From Caldisericum exile (GTDB lineage Bacteria > Caldisericota > Caldisericia > Caldisericales > Caldisericaceae): a DNA stretch of 35,354 bases. Under the pieces are notes generated by a model. It was not told the origin of the DNA and did not search any database. It saw only the letters and a list, made by a program, of their open reading frames with translations. The stretch covers positions 1 through 35,354 of the forward strand of contig PNIL01000027.1 in assembly GCA_002877955.1 (NCBI GenBank), read 5' to 3'. Both the position numbers and the translations under genes were made by a program. Within the stretch, counting starts at the first letter, position 1; each line of letters begins with the position of its first letter. Of the stretch, positions 13,078 through 21,228 are shown in pieces.

Positions 13078-14482
13078 TTTGTACCTCCTTTGGGGAGTTT
13101 TCCTTTTCTTTCATCTTTTGAGCTTTTAACTTTTCAAAAGCTGCTTGTTTTGCTGCTTCAATTTTTCTTTGTTTTATAATTGCCTGTTTAACACTCTTTA
13201 TATTTTCAGTTAGATGCCTCTTTGCAGGACATACGTAGGAACAGACACCACATTCAATGCAGTCAAGTGCATGAAGAGTTTCCGCCGTTTTAAGGTCATT
13301 TTTTCTCGAAGCATGATCAATTAAAACTGGCATAAGTCCCATAGGACAAGAATCAACGCAGCTTGCACATCTTATACAAGGTGATTCTTCCTGAGGTGCC
13401 ATTTCCAATGCCTCATCGCCAAACATAAGAATTCCTGAAGTCCCCTTTATAACTGGAACATCAACCGTTGGCTGAGCAATACCAGTCATAGGACCGCCAA
13501 AAATGAGTTTTCTTAATTTACGGTTAAGCCCAAGCGTATCAATTATAAACGATGCAGGTGTCCCAATTCTAATAATATAATTTCCAGGTTTAGAAACTGC
13601 ATTACCTGAAATTGTTACTCCTCGCTCAATTAAAGGTTTATCTTCCAAAACTGCTTCTGTAATTGCTTTTAAAGTACCAACATTTTGAACAACAACCCCA
13701 ACATCAAGCGGCAAACCTCCCGATGGAACTTCTCTTTTAAGAACAGCCTTAATGAGTTGTTTTTCTCCACCTTGAGGATATTTTGTCTTCACCAAAACAA
13801 CCTCAACATTATTTAAACCCATTTCCTTTATTTTATTTTCAAGAACGTTAGCTGCATCAAGTTTGTTTTCTTCAACTGCAATAATACCTTTCTTTGCACC
13901 CGTTATTTTCATTTCAATGAGAATTCCTGTGATGACCTTCTCTGGATACTCAAGCATATTCCTGTGATCAACTGTAAGATATGGCTCACACTCAGCGCCA
14001 TTTCCAATAATGGTGTCAATAACTTTATCTTTGGGGGGAGTTAATTTCACAGATGTTGGAAATGCTGCACCACCTAAACCAACAATACCATGCTCTCTTA
14101 TAATTTTCACAAGTTCTTCGGATGGTAAATCTTCAAAAGATTTCCTCGGTGAAAGTTCAACCCATTCATCTTTATAATCGTTCTCAATAATTACGCTTTT
14201 GATTTTTGCACCAGTTGGACATAATCTCTCTTCAATTGCAATTACTTTTCCAGACACAGTTGCATGGACTGGTGCAGAAACAGGCTGCGTTGAATCGCCA
14301 ATTTTCTGCCCGACCTTGACATAATCACCAACCTGCACCAAAGGATTATTTGGTGCACCTGTATGCTGCTGGAGCGGAATAACTGCAATTGGAGGAGATT
14401 TAAAGACTTCAAAGGACAAATCCTTGGTAAGTTTACTTTCATCTGGATGTATGCCACCAGGTGAATAAGTAAAGACTTTCAT
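13070..14482 (-). CDS. rnfC: Rnf complex NADH-side subunit RnfC
   Basis: 470 residues, soluble. N-terminal barrel-like region with HTGAPNNPLVQVGDYVKVGQ, then a NuoF-like flavin/NADH domain (GLGGAAFPTSVKL at 135-147, IGNGAECEPYLTVDHR at 159-174), and a C-terminal double [4Fe-4S] domain: C369, C372, C375, C379 and C408, C411, C414, C418. The tail after 430 is a charged helix. AAAGGAG ribosome site before ATG 14482; it begins 3 bases after the zinc-ribbon gene and overlaps rnfD. First Rnf gene of the operon order C-D-G-E-A-B. Confidence 0.95.
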   Translation of the reverse strand: MKVFTYSPGGIHPDESKLTKDLSFEVFKSPPIAVIPLQQHTGAPNNPLVQVGDYVKVGQKIGDSTQPVSAPVHATVSGKVIAIEERLCPTGAKIKSVIIENDYKDEWVELSPRKSFEDLPSEELVKIIREHGIVGLGGAAFPTSVKLTPPKDKVIDTIIGNGAECEPYLTVDHRNMLEYPEKVITGILIEMKITGAKKGIIAVEENKLDAANVLENKIKEMGLNNVEVVLVKTKYPQGGEKQLIKAVLKREVPSGGLPLDVGVVVQNVGTLKAITEAVLEDKPLIERGVTISGNAVSKPGNYIIRIGTPASFIIDTLGLNRKLRKLIFGGPMTGIAQPTVDVPVIKGTSGILMFGDEALEMAPQEESPCIRCASCVDSCPMGLMPVLIDHASRKNDLKTAETLHALDCIECGVCSYVCPAKRHLTENIKSVKQAIIKQRKIEAAKQAAFEKLKAQKMKEKENSPKEVQNG

Positions 14483-14485
14483 GTT

Positions 14486-14965
14486 TCACTCCTTTCGTTC
14501 TTCAAAAATAAACCCGCAATAAGGGCAAATCTTTGCATCTTTTTCAATAATCTTTTGGCAGTTCGGACACTTCTTTTTTAATTGTGTAAAACAGTGAGGA
14601 CAATAGAGATAATCACTTTTTACTTCTTCACCACACACAGGGCATTTAAAAATTTCTTTTTCAATTTGTAATTCATAATATTTTTTTTGTAGTTCTAACA
14701 CCTCCTTTCGCTCTTTCTCCTCTTTAATTTCTTCAAGAGTGTAAGGACTTCTTATCATTAGGTAGAAAACAAGGGGCAAAATGCCTCCAAAAACAATAAC
14801 TGCAATTAACCAACCTAATGCATTTCCACCTCTCAATTTACTGTCGTTATACACGTAGATTGCAATAATTAGAACTAATATAACAAGTGAAAAGATTATT
14901 ATAAAGACATCAGATGTTGAAAGATTCGGTAAAATCGTTTTAATAAAATCAATAATTTTTCCCAT
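14486..14965 (-). CDS. two-helix membrane protein with double zinc ribbon
   Basis: 159 residues. Two membrane helices (about 19-39 and 50-71) separated by a short YNDSKLRGGNALGW loop, as in the phospholipase-D N-terminal-like domain of small membrane proteins; a charged helix at 77-105; then two zinc ribbons of the DZANK kind: C108/C111/C122/C125 and C133/C136/C147/C150. No catalytic motif. It lies 3 bases before rnfC and 14 bases after folC, so it is cotranscribed with the Rnf genes. Whether it helps the Rnf complex is unknown; family members are uncharacterised. Confidence 0.82.
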   Translation of the reverse strand: MGKIIDFIKTILPNLSTSDVFIIIFSLVILVLIIAIYVYNDSKLRGGNALGWLIAVIVFGGILPLVFYLMIRSPYTLEEIKEEKERKEVLELQKKYYELQIEKEIFKCPVCGEEVKSDYLYCPHCFTQLKKKCPNCQKIIEKDAKICPYCGFIFEERKE

Positions 14966-14979
14966 TCCTAATTATTATA

Positions 14980-16299
14980 TTAATTTCTTGAAAAAGTAAA
15001 AATGTTTTCAAGCACTCTTACAAAACCAACAAGATACAATGAACCAGTTACTAAAAGAGGAAGTTTATTGGAAGCAAATTCCTTTGCTCTAAAATATGCT
15101 CTTCTTGGGTCCTCTTCAATAAAAATTTGATTTTTTGGAAGGAGTTCTCTTGCAAGAGTGTAAAGCATCTCGATATTCATTGCCCGTGAATAAGAATTCG
15201 GTGTAGTCGTAATGAACAGGTATGAGGTAATTTCTTGAATATTTGAAAGAAAAGTTCTTATATCCTTATCAGAAAGCATCGAGAAAAGCACTACAAATTT
15301 AGTATCAAAGCTCCGTTTAAGAGAGTACTTTAAAACTTGAGAAGAGGCATCATTATGTGCTCCGTCAATGATTACAAGTGGATTTTTTGAAACAACTTCC
15401 AAACGTCCTGGCCAGAATGCCTTAAAAAGTCCTTCTTTAACTGTGTTTGTAGTGAAATTAATCCCACTTACAAGAATTGATTGAATCGCAAGTGACGCAT
15501 CGATAATTTGATAATCACCAATGCCTTTTATTTTAATTCCTTCAAAAACTGCTTTTGGATTTTTCGAGATAAAATCAAATTCACTATAATGCTCAAATTT
15601 TCTGATATTAGATACGTCAAAGTCTTTACCAAACTCATAATATGGAGAATTGTTCCTTTGGGCCTCTTCTAAAATAACGGCTTTCGCTTCGTCACTTTTT
15701 ACATTGAAAACAACAGGAGAACCTTTTTTAATTATTTTTGATTTCTCAAATGCAATTTCTTTTAATGTATTTCCAAGATACTTTTGATGATCAAAACTTA
15801 TATCTGTGATAATAGATACAACAGATCTTTCAATAACATTTGTCGCATCAAGCCTTCCACCTAAACCTACTTCCAAAACTCCATAATCAACGTTCTTGCT
15901 AAGAAAATACAAGAAAGCCATTATAGTAAAGGTTTCAAATGTAGAAGGAAGTTCGTCGTTTTTTAAATTTTTGTAAATTGGTTTTAAACTTTCATAGTAT
16001 TTAACAAATTCAAGCGGAGTTATTAGCTTTCCGTTAATACTTATTCTTTCAAGAGTTGAAATAAGAGAGGGAGATATATAAAGTCCTGTTTTATAGCCAT
16101 GTTCTCTTAAAATTGATGCAATGTAATTTGAAGTTGACCCCTTCCCTTTTGTCCCAGTAATATGAAAATAGGGTACTTTGTTCTCTGGGTTACCCAGCAT
16201 TAAAAGTACCCTTTTGATGTTTGCCAACCCATATTTATCAGGTTGATTTATTTTTCCACCTAAAGCGAAGATTTCATCTAAACACTCTGAAAGTCTCAC
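14980..16299 (-). CDS. folC: folylpolyglutamate synthase / dihydrofolate synthase
   Basis: 439 residues, Mur-ligase fold. ATP loop GTKGKGS at 49-55; YISPSLISTLERISING at 73-89 matches the family's SPHL...ERI segment; VLEVGLGGRLDATNVI at 140-155 and DISFDHQKYLGNTLKEIAFEKSKIIK at about 166-191 are FolC signatures; C-terminal ligase domain with IDGAHNDAS near 310. It adds glutamate to folates, and bacterial FolC often also makes dihydrofolate from dihydropteroate. The GTG start overlaps the valS stop by one base (TAGTG). No other folate genes are nearby, so which of the two activities dominates cannot be told. Confidence 0.93.
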   Translation of the reverse strand: MRLSECLDEIFALGGKINQPDKYGLANIKRVLLMLGNPENKVPYFHITGTKGKGSTSNYIASILREHGYKTGLYISPSLISTLERISINGKLITPLEFVKYYESLKPIYKNLKNDELPSTFETFTIMAFLYFLSKNVDYGVLEVGLGGRLDATNVIERSVVSIITDISFDHQKYLGNTLKEIAFEKSKIIKKGSPVVFNVKSDEAKAVILEEAQRNNSPYYEFGKDFDVSNIRKFEHYSEFDFISKNPKAVFEGIKIKGIGDYQIIDASLAIQSILVSGINFTTNTVKEGLFKAFWPGRLEVVSKNPLVIIDGAHNDASSQVLKYSLKRSFDTKFVVLFSMLSDKDIRTFLSNIQEITSYLFITTTPNSYSRAMNIEMLYTLARELLPKNQIFIEEDPRRAYFRAKEFASNKLPLLVTGSLYLVGFVRVLENIFTFSRN

Positions 16300-18935
16300 T
16301 AAACCTCAAGATCTTCAATATGGCTTAAAAGAACAGCCTTTGTCTTCTCTAATTCCTTTTGTCTTTCTTTATCCTTGTTTATAACCTCAGGGGTTGCTTT
16401 TTCTAAGAATACAGGGTTCATAAGTCTTGAGTTTATGGATTTAAGCTCAGCATCTATCTCTTGAAGTTTTTTGATAAACCTATCCTTTTCCTTTTGTAAG
16501 TCAAAGTCAAAAGGAAGTTCCATATAGACTGTAGTGCCCTGAACAACTGTCTTTAAAACTCTTTCGGGCTTCTTTTGAACATACTTCAGACTAGTTATAT
16601 GCGCAAGTTTCAGGATTTTTTCGTTTTCCTCTTTTATTAGTTTAATTTCATTTTCATCTATTGAATTGAAATAAGCATTAAGCGGGGTTGCAACAGGTAA
16701 CCCCAGTTCTGCCTTAAGGCTTCGCAAACCTCTTATAATTCCAAAAACAAAATCAGCATCTTTTTCAATTTTATCGTCGATAAAGGCTTCATTTACCTTA
16801 GGAAATTCTGATTTAATAAGTGGCTTATCTACAAAAGGAACATAAGAATATATCTCTTCTGTTGCAAATGGCATATAAGGATGAAGCATTTTTAAGATAG
16901 TAGAAAGTGATTTCCACAAAATGTACTGAACAGTTTTTTTCTTCTTTTCGTCATCTCCATACAATCTTACTTTAGAGAGCTCTATATACCAATCGCAGAA
17001 TTCTCCCCAAACAAACTCGTAAAGTTTTCTTGCAGCTTCACCAAGGTCGTAATTCCCAAGATATTCAATTTCCATCTTTAAATGTCTATTAAGCCTGCTT
17101 AAAAACCATTTATCTTCAAACTCTAAATCCAAATTTTCTTCGTCAATTTCATTTGGATTGAATCCCTCAAGATTCATGAGGACAAAACGAGATGCGTTCC
17201 AGATTTTATTAACAAAATTCCTTGATGCCTTTAGCTTTTCTTTTGAAAGATTTATGTCTTGCCCGCCAACTGTAGTAAGTGAGGCAAGTGTAAAGCGTAA
17301 TGCGTCAGCCCCATACTCTTCAATTAAATCCAAAGGATCCACTATATTTTTAAGGGACTTACTCATCTTTCTACCCTTTTCATCCCTAACAAGACCATGA
17401 AGCATTACTGTATAGAATGGCTCCTTTTTCATAAAATGCATGCCACTCCAAATCATCCTTGCGACCCAGAAGAAAAGAATATCATAACCTGTTATAAGTA
17501 GCGTTGTCGGATAATAATAGTTAAGTTCAGGGGTATTCTCCGGCCAGCCAAGAGTTGCAAATGGCCACAATGCAGATGAAAACCAAGTATCAAGAACATC
17601 TTCATCCTGTTTTATACGGGTGCTTCCACACTTAGGGCATTTCATCACAGGCTCTTTCGAAACAATCACTTCACCGCAATCTTCACAGTAATATGCAGGA
17701 ATTCTATGTCCCCACCATAGTTGCCTTGAAACGCACCAGTCTCTAATATTATTTAGCCAATCATAATAAACTTTTACCCATTTTTCTGGTGTAATTTTTA
17801 CCTTTTGAGATTCCACCGCTTCTTTTGCTTCCTCTGCAAGAGACTTCATTGATAGAAACCATTGCTTTGAAACAAGAGGCTCAACCACAGTGTGGCACCT
17901 CTGACAGTGGCCAACAGAGTGCACATAATCTTCCACTTTCACAAGATACCCCTGATTTTTCAAATCCTCCACAACACGTTCTCTTGCTTCAGTTGTGGTA
18001 AGTCCAAGATATGGCTCTGGAACATTAATCATTCGAGCAACATCATTAATAACATCTAAAAATCCAAGATTATGTCTTTTCGCAATTTCAAAATCTTCAG
18101 GAGAGTGTGATGGTGTTACCTTTACTGCACCTGTTCCAAATTGAGGATCAACAGCCTCATCTGCAACAATAGGGATTCTCCTCCCTACAAGCGGAAGGAT
18201 AACATACTTGCCAATTAGATTTTTGTATCTTTCATCATTTGGATGAACTGCAACAGCCGTATCCCCAAGCATTGTTTCAGGGCGAGTCGTTGCAACAACT
18301 ATATAATCGTCACTTTCTTCAAGAGGGTACTTTATGTAATAGAGTTTACCTTTTTCCTCTTCGTATTCAACTTCTATATCTGAAAGTGCTGTGTGGCATC
18401 GAGGACACCAGTTAATTATTCTTTCTCCCCTATAGAGCAAGCCTTCATTGTAATACCTAATAAACGCCTCCAATACGGCATTCGCATACTTTTCATCAAG
18501 GGTAAATCGAAGTCTTCTCCAGTCTGCTGAGACGCCGAGTTTTTTTGATTGCTCTATGATGGTATTTCCATATTTTTCTTTCCATTTCCAGACTTCTTCA
18601 AGGAATTTTTCTCTTCCAAGATCATCCTTCTTTATTCCTTTGGAAAGCAGCTCTCTTTCAACAACCGACTGAGTTGCAATACCTGCATGATCGATGCCCG
18701 GAAGCCAAAGGGTTTCTTTTCCAAACATTCTATTGAATCTTATAAAGATATCCTGTAGTGTGAAATTAAGGGCATGCCCTATATGAAGTTTACCTGTTAC
18801 GTTTGGGGGAGGCATAACAATTACAAAATTTTCTTTTTTGGGACTAATTTCAGAATCAAAATAATGGCCTTCCTCCCACATTTTGTATATCTTATCTTCT
18901 ACATCTTTGTGGTTGTATTCCTTTGCAAGTTCCAT
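16299..18935 (-). CDS. valS: valyl-tRNA synthetase
   Basis: 878 residues, class I synthetase of full bacterial length. HIGH motif at 51-54 within PPPNVTGKLHIGHAL, editing (CP1) domain with TTRPETMLGDTAVAVHP at 216-232 and GTGAVKVTPSHSPEDFE at 267-283, KMSKS at 523-527. Zinc-type cysteine pairs occur at C177/C180, C344/C347 and C417/C420 with C433/C436. The DWCVSRQLWWGHRIPAYYC segment and the terminal coiled-coil arm (about 815-878, with FLEKATPEVINKDKERQKE) are typical of ValRS. AGGAG ribosome site before ATG 18935; 13 bases after the PPC-domain gene, with no T-box leader. Confidence 0.97.
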   Translation of the reverse strand: MELAKEYNHKDVEDKIYKMWEEGHYFDSEISPKKENFVIVMPPPNVTGKLHIGHALNFTLQDIFIRFNRMFGKETLWLPGIDHAGIATQSVVERELLSKGIKKDDLGREKFLEEVWKWKEKYGNTIIEQSKKLGVSADWRRLRFTLDEKYANAVLEAFIRYYNEGLLYRGERIINWCPRCHTALSDIEVEYEEEKGKLYYIKYPLEESDDYIVVATTRPETMLGDTAVAVHPNDERYKNLIGKYVILPLVGRRIPIVADEAVDPQFGTGAVKVTPSHSPEDFEIAKRHNLGFLDVINDVARMINVPEPYLGLTTTEARERVVEDLKNQGYLVKVEDYVHSVGHCQRCHTVVEPLVSKQWFLSMKSLAEEAKEAVESQKVKITPEKWVKVYYDWLNNIRDWCVSRQLWWGHRIPAYYCEDCGEVIVSKEPVMKCPKCGSTRIKQDEDVLDTWFSSALWPFATLGWPENTPELNYYYPTTLLITGYDILFFWVARMIWSGMHFMKKEPFYTVMLHGLVRDEKGRKMSKSLKNIVDPLDLIEEYGADALRFTLASLTTVGGQDINLSKEKLKASRNFVNKIWNASRFVLMNLEGFNPNEIDEENLDLEFEDKWFLSRLNRHLKMEIEYLGNYDLGEAARKLYEFVWGEFCDWYIELSKVRLYGDDEKKKKTVQYILWKSLSTILKMLHPYMPFATEEIYSYVPFVDKPLIKSEFPKVNEAFIDDKIEKDADFVFGIIRGLRSLKAELGLPVATPLNAYFNSIDENEIKLIKEENEKILKLAHITSLKYVQKKPERVLKTVVQGTTVYMELPFDFDLQKEKDRFIKKLQEIDAELKSINSRLMNPVFLEKATPEVINKDKERQKELEKTKAVLLSHIEDLEV

Positions 18936-18948
18936 AACCTATTTCTCC

Positions 18949-19368
18949 TTATGCAGGATTTAAACCTTTAAGTCCTGTGGGTTCATCTCTTCTAAGAAGT
19001 GTTATATTGTGAAGCCTTTCTATGAAAATTTCTCCATTATACATAATTGCATTAACAAGGTGACCACCTACAACCGAATAATCATGAAGTGCTATTGCAG
19101 TATGCACATGAATTACAAGATCGCCTTCCCTTTCTGTAACACTTATATTACCTTGCAAGGATACAATTTCTGTAAGACCATCAAATACCTTCTTAACATA
19201 CTCATGTCCATTCCAGTATCCGATTTCAACACTTCTAAACATACCAATTCCCGTAAAGACTGCACTTTCAATTTTATAATTCTTGCAAGCAGTTGTTAAG
19301 GACTTCATAAAGTCCTCTCCATCATACATTCTTATTGCAATTGTACTATTTCCTTCTTTTATCGTCAT
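18949..19368 (-). CDS. PPC/DUF296-domain protein
   Basis: 139 residues, a single PPC (DUF296) domain: N-terminal strands, FTGIGMFRSVEIGYWNG at 38-54, then the metal-site-like HVHTAIALHDYSVVGGHL segment at 87-104 (H87, H89, H103). Stand-alone bacterial and archaeal PPC proteins form trimers; some are called DNA-binding by analogy with plant AT-hook proteins, but no AT-hook is present here, so DNA binding is not supported. Strong GAGGAGG ribosome site before ATG 19368. First gene of a long run including valS, folC and rnf; no functional link to them is obvious. Confidence 0.85.
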   Translation of the reverse strand: MTIKEGNSTIAIRMYDGEDFMKSLTTACKNYKIESAVFTGIGMFRSVEIGYWNGHEYVKKVFDGLTEIVSLQGNISVTEREGDLVIHVHTAIALHDYSVVGGHLVNAIMYNGEIFIERLHNITLLRRDEPTGLKGLNPA

Positions 19369-19396
19369 ATCAAACCTCCTCTGTTATACAAGCTAT

Positions 19397-19425
19397 ATTA
19401 TACTATATAGCAGGAATAAAAACAA
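19397..19425 (-). promoter_or_regulatory. promoter of the DUF296-valS-folC-rnf run
   Basis: Minus strand: -35 TTGTTT (19425-19420), 17-base spacer, consensus -10 TATAAT (19402-19397), start near 19390, giving a leader of about 20 bases with a GAGGAGG ribosome site. The genes downstream are separated by 45 bases or fewer as far as 6894, so this may drive over 12 kb. Confidence 0.6.
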
Positions 19426-19467
19426 AATGAGTATTTTAAAAAGAGAACAATTCATATAAAATTGGGT

Positions 19468-19908
19468 GTGAAAAACGATAGATATTTTTACCTTATTGCA
19501 GTTGCTGTTTTAGTTATTGACCAACTTTCAAAAGTTGTTGTAAGAAATACAATTCCTCTCGGAAAAGAAATTCCAATAATAAGAGGTATATTCTCTATTA
19601 CCCACATTACAAATTCGGGTTCACTCTTTGGGATGTTCCAAAATGCTACACCATTCCTAATTGTTTCGAGTTTTTTCGTCACCATTCTCATAATATATGT
19701 TGAGAGAATAATAAATATTCCCTATAAGGAAGTTGGGTTTGGGCTAATTATGGGAGGTATCCTGGGAAACCTTGTTGATAGAATTATTTTTAGAAGTGTA
19801 ACTGATTTCTTGTTTTTGAAGCATTGGCCGGTTTTTAATATTGCAGATGCTTCAATTGACATTGGCATTGCGATATTTATAATATCGTATTTAAAATATG
19901 GAAAATAA
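19468..19908 (+). CDS. lspA: lipoprotein signal peptidase (signal peptidase II)
   Basis: 146 residues from GTG 19468 (a TTG six bases upstream is a poorer alternative). Four membrane helices; VLVIDQLSKVVVR near the N-terminus, NSGSLFGMF at about 49-57, GNLVDRIIF near 100, and the catalytic aspartates D113 (VTDF) and D127 (NIADASI). It cleaves the signal peptide of lipid-modified prolipoproteins in the membrane. There is no ribosome site; a TATAAA -10-like box at 19455-19460 puts the start codon 7-8 bases downstream, so the message is probably leaderless, though the -35 is poor. It overlaps rluD by 11 bases. Confidence 0.94.
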   Translation: MKNDRYFYLIAVAVLVIDQLSKVVVRNTIPLGKEIPIIRGIFSITHITNSGSLFGMFQNATPFLIVSSFFVTILIIYVERIINIPYKEVGFGLIMGGILGNLVDRIIFRSVTDFLFLKHWPVFNIADASIDIGIAIFIISYLKYGK

Positions 19909-20812
19909 GTTTATTGCAGACGCTACAGGTAGACTTGATAAGATAATTGAAAACAAACTTAAAAATCTTAGCAGAAGCTATATACAGAAATTGATAAAAG
20001 AAGGATTTGTGCTTGTAAATGGCAAAGTTATTGAAAAACCATCGCATAAGATAAAGGCAAACGACTTAATTGTTGTAAAAGAAAAGGAACCCGAAAAACT
20101 TGAAGTTGGGAAAGAAGATAAACCAATAAAAATAGTTTATGAGGATGAATACCTTCTTGTAATTGACAAGGAAGCAGGACTCACTGTGCACCCAGTTGGC
20201 AGAAAAACAACTGATACGCTTGTAAACAGGCTTCTATACCATGTAGAAGACCTATCGCAAATTGGTGGAGTTATTCGGCCTGGTATAGTTCATAGACTTG
20301 ATAGAGATACATCAGGTCTTATGGTTGTTGCAAAAACCGATACAGCACACAGAACATTAAGTGAAATGTTAAAGAGACACGAAATTAAAAGAAGATACAT
20401 TTGTCTTGTAAAAGGGAATTTTAAAGAGACTTTTGGTACAATTAATTTACCTCTTAAAAGGGAACAAGGAACAACAAAAATGCGGGTATCAATTATGGGA
20501 AAAGAGGCTATTACCCATTTTAAAGTGCTTGAAACAATTGGTCCTTATACGCTTCTTCAAATTGAACTTGAAACGGGAAGAACTCATCAAATCAGAGTAC
20601 ATATGGCGCATATTGGACACCCACTTATCGGAGATACTCTCTATGGTAAAAAAGACAAAAATATAGACCTTGAAAGACAATTTTTGCATTCTTATGAGAT
20701 TTCATTCAAACATCCTATAATTGATAAGGAGCTTAGATTCACTTCAGAACTACCTGAGGATTTAAAAGAAACACTTTGGGAGTTAAGAAAAAAATGGAAG
20801 AAAAAGCAATAG
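19898..20812 (+). CDS. rluD: RluA/RluD-family 23S rRNA pseudouridine synthase
   Basis: 304 residues. N-terminal S4 RNA-binding domain (about 10-65, with GRLDKIIENKLKNLSRSYIQKLI), then the catalytic domain with GIVHRLDRDTSGLMVVAKT at 129-147 (catalytic D135) and LETGRTHQIRVHMAHIGHPLIGDTLYG near 227-253. The domain order is that of RluD (positions 1911/1915/1917 of 23S rRNA in E. coli), but site specificity in another lineage is not certain. It overlaps lspA by 11 bases and smpB by 19. The lspA-rluD pairing is common in bacteria. Confidence 0.93.
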   Translation: MENKFIADATGRLDKIIENKLKNLSRSYIQKLIKEGFVLVNGKVIEKPSHKIKANDLIVVKEKEPEKLEVGKEDKPIKIVYEDEYLLVIDKEAGLTVHPVGRKTTDTLVNRLLYHVEDLSQIGGVIRPGIVHRLDRDTSGLMVVAKTDTAHRTLSEMLKRHEIKRRYICLVKGNFKETFGTINLPLKREQGTTKMRVSIMGKEAITHFKVLETIGPYTLLQIELETGRTHQIRVHMAHIGHPLIGDTLYGKKDKNIDLERQFLHSYEISFKHPIIDKELRFTSELPEDLKETLWELRKKWKKKQ

Positions 20813-21228
20813 CAGTAAATAAGAAGGTTTTAAGAGACTTCGAGATACTTGATAAACTTGAGGTTGGTATAGAATTGAAAGGCTTTGAAGTAAAGTCCAT
20901 AAGGGAAGGAAAAGTTAGTCTTGACGGAGCGTATGTTAAGGAATCAAACGGTGAATTTTATATATACAAAATGTTTGTTCAAATTCCTCCCTCAGTTCAT
21001 ACAAGCATAAGCGAAAAAAGAAAAAGGAAGCTCCTTATGCATAAAAATGAAATTGTAAGATGGAGCACAAGAGTAAAAGAAAGAGGACTTACAATACTTC
21101 CAATCGATGTGCATACCTCAAATAATAGAATAAAATTAACAATTGCGCTTGTAAGAAAAAGAGTACTGCACGGAGATAAAAAGAAATTAGAAGAAAAAAT
21201 TGCAAAAAGAGAAATGAGGAAATACTGA
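20794..21228 (+). CDS. smpB: SsrA-binding protein SmpB
   Basis: 144 residues from ATG 20794; a TTG at 20776 would extend it by six residues, but the family begins at the AVNKK strand and a GGGAG site lies upstream of the ATG. It has the SmpB beta-barrel core: VLRDFEI, GIELKGFEVKSIREGKVSLDGAYV, then a basic C-terminal tail (GDKKKLEEKIAKREMRKY) that enters the ribosomal decoding site. It partners tmRNA in ribosome rescue; ssrA is not in this window. It overlaps rluD by 19 bases and the next gene by one. Confidence 0.95.
   Translation: MEEKAIAVNKKVLRDFEILDKLEVGIELKGFEVKSIREGKVSLDGAYVKESNGEFYIYKMFVQIPPSVHTSISEKRKRKLLMHKNEIVRWSTRVKERGLTILPIDVHTSNNRIKLTIALVRKRVLHGDKKKLEEKIAKREMRKY

Noticed and set aside
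14980-16299. FolC as a MurC-F peptidoglycan ligase
   Set aside because: The fold is shared, but the GLGGRLDATNV and DHQ-LG-T-I--EK segments are FolC-specific.
18936-18948. T-box leader for valS
   Set aside because: Only 13 bases separate valS from the upstream gene, with no room for stem I or an antiterminator.
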